Source of the DNA: Mycobacterium paraseoulense
GTDB lineage: Bacteria > Actinomycetota > Actinomycetes > Mycobacteriales > Mycobacteriaceae
DNA: 64,000 nucleotides
Direction: 5' to 3'
Assembly: GCF_010731655.1 (NCBI RefSeq)
Contig: NZ_AP022619.1
Coordinates: 2,170,001-2,234,000 of the forward strand
Every line of letters begins with the position of its first letter. Positions within the stretch are counted from its first letter, which is position 1. The notes under the pieces were generated by a model. The model made no database searches, had not been told where the DNA came from, and saw nothing but the letters and a program-made list of their open reading frames with translations. Position numbers and translations under genes: made by a program. Below, piece by piece: positions 58,015-64,000 of this stretch.

Positions 58015-59634
58015 TCAGCGCACGCCTTGCAAAATCATGACGCCGGAGGGCACACCCCCGCCCGTACTCACCACCGCGGTTTCGGCACCCCCGACCTGAC
58101 GGTTGCCGGCCTGATGGCGCAATTGGAGTACCGCTTCGTAGACGAATCCGAACCGGTGCAGACGCCCCTCAGACAGCTGACCACCGTGCGTATTGAGCGG
58201 TAGCTCCCCGTCCGGCGCGATGCGCCCGCCACCGTCCAGCCAGTCCTGGGCCTCGCCGAAGCCGCAGAAACCCAAGGCTTCCAACCACGATACGCAGTTG
58301 AACGTGAAGCCATCGTAGAGCAGGGCAAGGTCGATGTCCTTGGGACGCAAGTCGGTTCGGCTCCACAAGTGTGCCGCCTGGCCGATGACTTGTGGCTCGT
58401 GCGTAAGTGTGCCCTGGTCCCACGAGACGCGTTCGAGGATCTGCGTTCCGGCGGCCGCGCAGCGCACCGCGGGACGCGGCAAATCGTTGGCGACCGACGC
58501 CTCGGAGACCACGACCGCTATCGAACCGTCGCATGGAACGTCGCAGTCGTAAAGCCCGAACGGCGAGGTAATCGCTCGCGCGGCAAAGTAGTCCTTCATC
58601 GTCATCGGGTCGCGGTAGATAGCCGCCGGATTGAGCGCCGCGTTGCGGCGCGCGTTCACGGCGATCATGCCGAAGAGCTTCCGGTCACTGCCGTAACGGT
58701 GCAGATACTGGTTGGCGTTCACCCCAATCCAGTTGGCCGCTGATGCCGCGCCAAAGGGCAATGACCATTGCTGCGGCCCCGCAACGCGCCCGCCGGCCGC
58801 AGATAGCCGAAGCGCTGCAAACGTCGACTCCCAGACCGTCCGGAAGCACAGGACGTGCCTACACAGACCGGAAGCCACCGCCATCATCGCCGCGATGATC
58901 GCGCCGCCCTGCCCGGGCAGCTCCATGCCGCCGTTGATCCACGTCGGATGCAGGCGCAACGCCTCCTCGACCGCGGCGATACCGCCTTCACTCATGCCCA
59001 TCCCCACGGGTCCTGGGTAGGTCGAAAGGCCGTCGATATCATCAGGTTTCAGACCGGCATCATCGATCGCGGTCAGGCACGCGTCCACCGTAAGAGACAG
59101 CGGATCGACCATCAGCCGACGACCCGTTGCGGACCGGCCGATGCCGGATATCACGGACCGATGCTCGAACCGCTCGCTCGTTACCGGCCCTCGCGGCTCG
59201 GGCGAAAGCGGTGGACCTACCAGGTCCCGGTCGTCGGTGCCTCCAGTGGGCTCGAACAATGGAATCCAAACGTCGTCTACGTTTTCGAACCGCACGGTGA
59301 CGCGCTGACCGACATGCACCTCCCCAGGCCGGCACCCCACGATGTTGGTTGTCAGCCGCACCTCCGCGCACTCGTCGAGGGCGACCACGGCGATGACATA
59401 AGGTAGCGGGAAGCCGGGTAGCCACGGATGTTCATTGAGCGTGTAGCCCACCACCGTCGCTCGACCTGAAACAATCTCTGGTGCAGACGATGTCGCACGA
59501 CACGACGGACAGATTGGCACCGGTGGATGCACATACGTGCGGCATTCGGAGCAACGCTGGATGCGCAGGTTGCCGTCCTCACCCGAGGACCAGAACCACC
59601 GGTTCCAGGGTGTGAGCTCGGGTAGTGGTCTCAT
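58015..59634 (-). CDS. DUF35-thiolase fusion protein (SCPx/Ltp2-type)
   Basis: 539 residues. The N-terminal DUF35 part (about 1-130) has a helix (WNRWFWSSGEDGNLRIQR), zinc-ribbon Cys at 28, 31, 42 and 45, and an OB-fold ending VGQRVTVRFENVDDVWIPLFEP. The C-terminal thiolase domain (about 158-539) has VISGIGRSATGRRL, DACLTAIDDAGLKPDDIDG, NARRNAALNPAAIYRDPMTM, LLYDGFTFNCVSWLEALGFCGFGEAQDW and LNTHGGQLSEGRLHRFGFVYEAVLQLRHQAG. The Tyr of the Ltp2 GEAYIHG block is replaced (EGRLHRFG). One chain thus joins partners that are separate in the igr-like operon. It is probably a thiolase or retro-aldolase on a short-chain acyl-CoA. Confidence 0.9.
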   Translation of the reverse strand: MRPLPELTPWNRWFWSSGEDGNLRIQRCSECRTYVHPPVPICPSCRATSSAPEIVSGRATVVGYTLNEHPWLPGFPLPYVIAVVALDECAEVRLTTNIVGCRPGEVHVGQRVTVRFENVDDVWIPLFEPTGGTDDRDLVGPPLSPEPRGPVTSERFEHRSVISGIGRSATGRRLMVDPLSLTVDACLTAIDDAGLKPDDIDGLSTYPGPVGMGMSEGGIAAVEEALRLHPTWINGGMELPGQGGAIIAAMMAVASGLCRHVLCFRTVWESTFAALRLSAAGGRVAGPQQWSLPFGAASAANWIGVNANQYLHRYGSDRKLFGMIAVNARRNAALNPAAIYRDPMTMKDYFAARAITSPFGLYDCDVPCDGSIAVVVSEASVANDLPRPAVRCAAAGTQILERVSWDQGTLTHEPQVIGQAAHLWSRTDLRPKDIDLALLYDGFTFNCVSWLEALGFCGFGEAQDWLDGGGRIAPDGELPLNTHGGQLSEGRLHRFGFVYEAVLQLRHQAGNRQVGGAETAVVSTGGGVPSGVMILQGVR

Positions 59635-60019
59635 GAGCTAGGCGCTCGGCAAGAGCCGGCGCAACGTCGAGCTGCGCGCACACGCCCCGAGGCCGTCTCC
59701 TGGGCAAGGGGGCGGGCACCCGCAGTCGTTGTGAATACCTGTATTCTCATAAATAAGTATGACCATTGCCACCATGATGCCACAGCGCGCGGGCCAACCC
59801 CGGAGGGGGTGCCCGACGCAGCGTGCGGCCACTTTGTGGTTCACACCCGCGTAATTGCCGCAACCGCGCTCGGCTAAGCCGCCCGACTCGCAGGGCTTTT
59901 TGTGACTGGGGAGCCGATGAGCCCGCGGCTGCCGTGCGTTGCGAAGCAAGCCCATCGGTGCCGGGACTTAGCAAAAGCTGCCATTGACTAATGTCACCAT
60001 TTGGTATTGACTTCATGGC
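59635..60019. other. 385-base divergent intergenic region
   Basis: No convincing coding sequence. It contains GAATAC-CTGT-ATTCTC (59733-59748), a degenerate 6-4-6 element upstream of the DUF35-thiolase gene; a short CGGCT-A-AGCCG hairpin (59869-59879); and TGAC-TAAT-GTCA (59985-59996) just before the esterase start at 60020. I see no RNA gene in it. Confidence 0.5.
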
Positions 60020-61027
60020 ATGGCGGACGGTGTTCCGGCCCGCGGGTCATTGCGGTCCCGCGGCGCGGCAGCGGTAAGTGCTTACACCCTGCGGCCGGTC
60101 ACCGGCCTGCTACCACCCGAGCGGGCATGGGGTCTGTGGCTGTCCCGCCAAATCGTCGCCCGGATCATGGGCACATTCGGGCCCTCACTGGCGGGCACCC
60201 GAGTCGAACACGTGGACACGACGCTGCCCGACGGCCGCCGCGTCAAGGGTGAATGGGTCTACGGACCACGCACGCCGACAAGCGAAACCGGACGGTCGTC
60301 CACCTCCGCGGGGGCCATCTATTACGTGCATGGCAGCGGCTACGCTGTGTGCTCAGCAAAGACGCACCGGCGCTTGACGTCCTGGCTGTCGTCGCTGACC
60401 GGTCTGCCGGTGTTCAGCATCGACTACCGACTCGCGCCCCGCCACCGCTTCCCCACCGCGGCCCACGACGTCCGGTCGGGGTGGGACTGGCTGCGGGGAT
60501 CGTGTGGTTTGTCGTCGAAAGGGCTTGTCGTCGTCGCGGATTCGGCGGGCGGTCACCTGGCCGTCGACATGATGCTGCAACCCGAGGTGGCGGCCAACAA
60601 TCCCGCCGCGCTGACACTGTTCTCCCCGCTGTACGACCTCACCTTCGGGCTGTGCTTTGCCCGCGAACGGATGCGCCGTGACCCCGCGATCCGGGCGGCC
60701 GACGCGGCCCGCCTGGTCGGGATGTATCACGCCGGCGTCGATCCCACGCATCAGCGGCTGACGCTGAATGTCGCCGGCGGGCCGCCGCTTCCGCCGACGT
60801 TGATCCAGGCCGGCGGGGCGGAGATGCTCCAGGACGACGCGCGTCAGCTCGCCGCCGATATCCAAACCGCCGGCGGCCGGTGCGAACTCCAGATCTGGCC
60901 GCACCAGGTGCACGTCTTCCAGGCGCTGCCCCGGTTGATACCCGACGCCGCCGCGGCCATGGGGTACGTCGCGCGGTTCATCACCCACGCTTTGCAGGAT
61001 GCGCGCGCGGTGACGGAGGTGGGCTGA
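60020..61027 (+). CDS. Alpha/beta hydrolase, hormone-sensitive-lipase/LipR type
   Basis: 335 residues. The oxyanion motif is YYVHGSGYAVCS (HGGG variant, about 99-110), then FSIDYRLAPRHRFPTAAHDV, the nucleophile elbow VVVADSAGGHLAVD (Asp-Ser-Ala-Gly-Gly, about 174-187), and the acid/base end GGAEMLQDDARQL with HQVHVFQ. This is a family IV esterase pattern, cytosolic, with no signal peptide. It opens an operon with an SDR, a diiron-type protein and a BVMO. Esterases next to BVMOs commonly hydrolyse the ester the BVMO makes. The set of families recalls the mymA operon of M. tuberculosis. Confidence 0.9.
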   Translation: MADGVPARGSLRSRGAAAVSAYTLRPVTGLLPPERAWGLWLSRQIVARIMGTFGPSLAGTRVEHVDTTLPDGRRVKGEWVYGPRTPTSETGRSSTSAGAIYYVHGSGYAVCSAKTHRRLTSWLSSLTGLPVFSIDYRLAPRHRFPTAAHDVRSGWDWLRGSCGLSSKGLVVVADSAGGHLAVDMMLQPEVAANNPAALTLFSPLYDLTFGLCFARERMRRDPAIRAADAARLVGMYHAGVDPTHQRLTLNVAGGPPLPPTLIQAGGAEMLQDDARQLAADIQTAGGRCELQIWPHQVHVFQALPRLIPDAAAAMGYVARFITHALQDARAVTEVG

Positions 61028-61030
61028 GCA

Positions 61031-61879
61031 ATGTTGGACAGACTGCTGGGCAGGTCGAAAACCAGCCGCGGCGCGTCGGCGGTGGTGACCGGCGCGGGAA
61101 GCGGCATCGGGGCTGCCTTCGCCGCCGAACTCGGACGTCGCGGCGGCGCGGTCGTCTGTAGCGACATCGACGAAGCCGCCGCCCAACGGACCGCCGACGC
61201 GATCACCGAACGGGGCGCGAAGGCCATTGCGATCCGCTGCGACGTCTCGAAATTCGAGGACGTACAGGCGCTGGCCGAGCAATCGCAGGACTGGTTTTCC
61301 GGGCCGCCCACGCTGGAGATCAACAACGCCGGTGTCGGCGCCGGCGGTGCGGCCATCGGCGATGCGCCGCTGGACGATTGGGTGTGGACCCTGGGCATCA
61401 ACCTGTGGGGGCCGATTCACGGCTGCCACGTGTTCACCCCGATCCTGCGGGAGGCCGCCCGGTCCCACGCTCCCCGCGGCATCATCAACGTCGCCTCCGC
61501 GGCGGCGTTCGGCGCGGCACCGGGGATGGCCGCCTACAACGTCAGCAAGGCCGGGGTGCTCTCACTGTCGGAGACATTGGCCGCCGAATTGGCCGGCACC
61601 GCGGTGCGAGTCACCGTGCTGTGCCCCACCTTCGTCAAGACCAATATCGTCGAGTCAGGCCGCATCAGCGAGGAATCCAGCGAGCTGGCCAACAAATTGA
61701 TGCGCTGGACCGGGTTCTCGGCCGACAAGGTCGCGCGGATATGCCTGGACGCCCACGACCGCGGCGACCTGTACTGCATGCCGCAACTCGACGCCAAGAT
61801 CGGGTGGAGCATCAAGCGCCTTGCCCCGCAGGCCTACACGCGTGCGGCCGGCCTGGTGTCCCGAATCAACCTGCCGTAA
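61031..61879 (+). CDS. Short-chain dehydrogenase/reductase
   Basis: 282 residues: SAVVTGAGSGIGAAFAAELGRRGGAVVCSDIDE (NAD-type Asp after strand 2), LEINNAGVGAGGAAIGDAPLDDW, the catalytic site IINVASAAAFGAAPGMAAYNVSKAGVLSL (about 152-180), and a C-terminal part with KLMRWTGFSADKVARICLDAHDRGDLYCMPQLDAKIGWSIKRLAP, resembling membrane-associated SadH-like SDRs. It starts 3 bases after the esterase stop. It likely oxidises the alcohol released by the esterase or supplies the BVMO with a ketone. Confidence 0.9.
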   Translation: MLDRLLGRSKTSRGASAVVTGAGSGIGAAFAAELGRRGGAVVCSDIDEAAAQRTADAITERGAKAIAIRCDVSKFEDVQALAEQSQDWFSGPPTLEINNAGVGAGGAAIGDAPLDDWVWTLGINLWGPIHGCHVFTPILREAARSHAPRGIINVASAAAFGAAPGMAAYNVSKAGVLSLSETLAAELAGTAVRVTVLCPTFVKTNIVESGRISEESSELANKLMRWTGFSADKVARICLDAHDRGDLYCMPQLDAKIGWSIKRLAPQAYTRAAGLVSRINLP

Positions 61880-61905
61880 TCACCACCAACGCAAAGGAGC
61901 TCCCG

Positions 61906-62826
61906 ATGGCCATCGACATGGAAGCTATGCTCGCCAAGATCAAGGATCGCCAGTGGGCGCTCGCCGACATCGATTGGGACGCACCCGGCGCCGAAATGAT
62001 CAGTGATGAACAGCGGCCACAGCTCAAGGCGTTCATGGCCGACCTATGCTGGATCGAGAACATCGGCGCCAGGGGCTTCGCTGCGCTAGCGAAGAAGGCA
62101 CCCACACCGACCATTGCCGAGATCTACCGGTATTTCCACGCCGAGGAGCAGCGTCACGCCAACGCTGAACTGGCGCTGATGAAGCGTTGGGGCATGCTCG
62201 AGGACGGTGAGATTCCCGAGCCGAACGTGAACATCCGACTGGCGATCGACTGGCTGGACCGCTGGGCCGACGACATGCCGCTGTCTCTGCTGGGCACGGT
62301 CATTCCGATGCTCGAAGTCGCACTGGACGGCGCCCTGTTGAAATTCCTCCTCGATGAGGTGCACGACCCCATCTGCCACCAGGTCTTCGAGAAGATCAAC
62401 AATGACGAATCACGCCATCTGGTTGTCGATTTCGAAGTCCTCGACATGATCGGGCACGCGAAGATCCGACGGTTACTGATCGACTTCGTCGGTCACAATG
62501 CCACTCCGGGTCTCATCATCGGTGCGATCATGGGCGCACCGCTGATCAACAGGATCCGCAACGAGATCACGGCCATGGGTATGGAGCCGGAGCGGCTTTA
62601 CAGAGCCGTGAAAAGATTCAAAGAGCTTGGCGATCGCGGCGAACGTACCAGGCGGGTACCGACATATCGTTTCCTGAGGCGTTACGCGGGAGTGGTCACA
62701 AATCCACGCCACCCGTACCACCTGCTGGCGAATTCGATGGTATGGCTTTCCGACCGATATCCGCGGCCCCTGCTTCCGTCGGTACCGACTTGGGTTGGAG
62801 AACTCACCCACGAGCCGGCGGCGTGA
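61906..62826 (+). CDS. Ferritin-like four-helix diiron-type protein
   Basis: 306 residues. Carboxylate/His positions follow the ferritin-like diiron pattern: Glu51 (LCWIENIGARGF), E81-x-x-H84 (HAEEQRHAN), Glu137 (IPMLEVALDG) and E168-x-x-H171 (NNDESRHLVVD), one ligand set per helix. A basic C-terminal third follows (LYRAVKRFKELGDRGERTRRVPTYRFLRRY), with an amphipathic or membrane-touching stretch. ATG 61906 has AAAGGAG upstream. It overlaps the BVMO by four bases. Possible roles are a desaturase- or oxygenase-like enzyme or an oxygen/peroxide-handling partner. I do not recognise a characterised member. Confidence 0.8.
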   Translation: MAIDMEAMLAKIKDRQWALADIDWDAPGAEMISDEQRPQLKAFMADLCWIENIGARGFAALAKKAPTPTIAEIYRYFHAEEQRHANAELALMKRWGMLEDGEIPEPNVNIRLAIDWLDRWADDMPLSLLGTVIPMLEVALDGALLKFLLDEVHDPICHQVFEKINNDESRHLVVDFEVLDMIGHAKIRRLLIDFVGHNATPGLIIGAIMGAPLINRIRNEITAMGMEPERLYRAVKRFKELGDRGERTRRVPTYRFLRRYAGVVTNPRHPYHLLANSMVWLSDRYPRPLLPSVPTWVGELTHEPAA

Positions 62827-64000
62827 CCATGGCAGGCGACCACACCCACGCGGTGCTCATCGTCGGCGCCGGCTTCACCGGACTGGGCGCGGCGATCCGA
62901 TTGGCCGACGCCGGGGTCGACGACATCGTGATCCTCGAACGCGGCGACCGGGTCGGCGGAACGTGGCGCGACACCACCTATCCCGGCGCCAGCTGTGACG
63001 TTCCCTCGCTGCTGTACTCGTACTCGTTCGTCAAGAACCCGGCCTGGTCGCGCACCTACTCCCCCGCGCCGGAGATCTGCCGCCACCTGGAAGACATGGC
63101 GACCAGGTTCGACATCCGCCGCCACATCCGATTCGGCCACGAGGTCAGCGGCTTGGCGTTCGACGAGGATCGCGGAGTCTGGACCGCAACCACCAAAGGC
63201 CGCAAGCGATTCCGCGCACGCACCGTCGTGCTCGCATCCGGGCCGTTGTCGGACGTCAGCTTTCCCGGCATCCGCGGGCTGGACAGCTATCGCGGACACA
63301 AGATTCACAGCGCCCGCTGGAACCACGACTACGACTTCGCCGGCAAGCGGGTCGCCGTCATCGGCACCGGCGCCAGCGCGATCCAGATCGTCCCCGAGCT
63401 GGTGAAGCGGGCCGGGTTCGTCAAGGTCTTCCAACGCACCCCGTGCTGGGTGTTGCCCCGCCTGGATGTCGCCACCCCACCCGCCGTCCAAACCCTGTTC
63501 ACCAAAGTCCCTGCCGCCCAGCAGCTTGCCCGTCAGGCCCTGTTCTGGGGCCACGAGGCCAGCGCCACGGCGCTGGTGTGGGATACCCCGCTGACCTCGC
63601 TGGTCGCGCGCCTGGGGCGGGCCCATCTGCGGACGCGGGTGAAGGACCCGTGGCTGCGGCGGCAGCTGACGCCGGACTTCCGCCCGGGGTGCAAGCGCAT
63701 GCTGGTCTCCAGCGACTACTACCCCGCCCTGCAGCGGGACAACTGCAAGCTCATCGACTGGCCGATCGCCACCCTGAGCCCGGTCGGCATCCGCACCAGC
63801 GACGGCATCGAGCACCACCTCGACTGCATCGTGTTCGCCACCGGCTACGACGTCCACCTGACCGGTCCGCCGTTTCCGGTCACCGGGCTCGGCGGCCGGT
63901 CGCTCGCCGACGAATGGGCCGGCGGCGCACAGGCTTACAAGAGCATCAACGTGCACGGATATCCGAACCTGTTCGTGATGACCGGGCCCAACTCCGGGCC
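62823..64000 (+). CDS. Baeyer-Villiger-type flavin monooxygenase (partial, runs off window)
   Basis: At least 392 residues before the window ends. It has the FAD Rossmann motif VLIVGAGFTGLGAAIRLADAG (about 11-31), GGTWRDTTYPGASCDVPSLLYSYSF, the BVMO-like fingerprint YRGHKIHSARW (Tyr replaces the first Phe of FxGxxxHxxxW), the NADPH motif VAVIGTGASAIQIVPEL, and FATGYDVHLTG. GTG 62823 overlaps the preceding stop; ATG 62829 is an alternative. It inserts oxygen next to a ketone, forming an ester or lactone, using NADPH. With the esterase and SDR upstream this makes a self-contained ketone-to-acid-plus-alcohol route. Confidence 0.9.
   Translation, partial: MTMAGDHTHAVLIVGAGFTGLGAAIRLADAGVDDIVILERGDRVGGTWRDTTYPGASCDVPSLLYSYSFVKNPAWSRTYSPAPEICRHLEDMATRFDIRRHIRFGHEVSGLAFDEDRGVWTATTKGRKRFRARTVVLASGPLSDVSFPGIRGLDSYRGHKIHSARWNHDYDFAGKRVAVIGTGASAIQIVPELVKRAGFVKVFQRTPCWVLPRLDVATPPAVQTLFTKVPAAQQLARQALFWGHEASATALVWDTPLTSLVARLGRAHLRTRVKDPWLRRQLTPDFRPGCKRMLVSSDYYPALQRDNCKLIDWPIATLSPVGIRTSDGIEHHLDCIVFATGYDVHLTGPPFPVTGLGGRSLADEWAGGAQAYKSINVHGYPNLFVMTGPNSG

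Noticed and set aside
58015..58203. Continuation of the WS/DGAT frame to 58203
   Set aside because: This part is the antisense of the conserved thiolase C-terminus; similarity to WS/DGAT ends before 58014.
59635..60019. tRNA, small RNA or hidden short gene in the largest gap
   Set aside because: No cloverleaf, no anticodon-like loop and no supported frame; only short repeats were seen.
1..64000. Insertion sequences, prophage or CRISPR signals to explain the rearranged fragments
   Set aside because: No transposase, integrase, terminal inverted repeats with target duplications, or regularly spaced repeats were found.

Overview
The window is high-GC actinobacterial DNA. Dense ATGA/GTGA-overlapping operons, frequent GTG/TTG starts, FadE/FadD/MaoC/Ltp2-type lipid genes, an igr-like block and candidate mycofactocin-linked dehydrogenases point to Mycobacterium or a close relative. 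I see no rRNA, tRNA, CRISPR array, transposase, integrase or phage gene. Almost everything belongs to catabolic families usual for hydrophobic, steroid- or terpenoid-like carboxylates: 4 cytochromes P450, 5 acyl-CoA dehydrogenases, 2 acyl-CoA synthetases, 2 family III CoA-transferases, 4 amidohydrolase_2 proteins, 3 MaoC-type proteins, 2 SCPx/Ltp2-type thiolases, 10 SDRs, 6 DapB/2,4-diaminopentanoate-dehydrogenase-like oxidoreductases and 4 SnoaL/NTF2-like proteins.

Layout. 0-12 kb: an amidohydrolase with a 3' frameshift; a minus operon amidohydrolase-fadE-fadE-fadD; a plus pair fadE-LLM; a SnoaL protein divergent from an isochorismatase-like protein; and amidohydrolase-MaoC. 11.6-22.5 kb: aldehyde dehydrogenase plus two-domain CoA-transferase (minus), divergent from an operon P450-fadE-MaoC-DUF35-fadE-MaoC-ltp2-tetR. 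That operon resembles the M. tuberculosis igr operon (cyp125-fadE28-fadE29-chsH2-chsH1-ltp2), but ChsH2 is split into two genes. 22.5-33 kb: IclR divergent from ADH-SnoaL-SDR-LLM, then two related P450 modules in opposite orientation with gene fragments between them. 33-52 kb: CoA ligase, VOC protein, many SDRs, an AveC-family membrane protein and the DapB-like expansion. 52-58 kb: TetR, then amidohydrolase-SDR-ALDH-ADH and a broken wax-ester-synthase gene. 58-64 kb: a DUF35-thiolase fusion, then esterase-SDR-diiron protein-BVMO (cut by the window end).

A plausible joint scheme, by inference: P450s or the BVMO oxygenate a hydrophobic substrate; SDR, ADH and ALDH oxidise it to an acid; ligases or CoA-transferases make the thioester; paired FadEs and MaoC proteins desaturate and hydrate it; and DUF35/Ltp2 cleaves C-C bonds. 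Amidohydrolases, DapB-like and SnoaL proteins would act on ring or side-chain intermediates.

Two sequence-level signals go beyond gene content. (1) A recurrent inverted repeat, GAGAAY-N4-RTTCTC, sits in promoter regions across the whole window and suggests one regulon. (2) A 21-bp element with mAAC...GTTG ends occurs before a tetR gene and, in tandem, in the P450/DapB divergent promoter 3.5 kb away. There is also a trail of collapsed paralogues (near 1.4, 26.8, 29.4, 39.9 and 57.9 kb), which shows the cluster grew by duplication and is losing copies by deletion.
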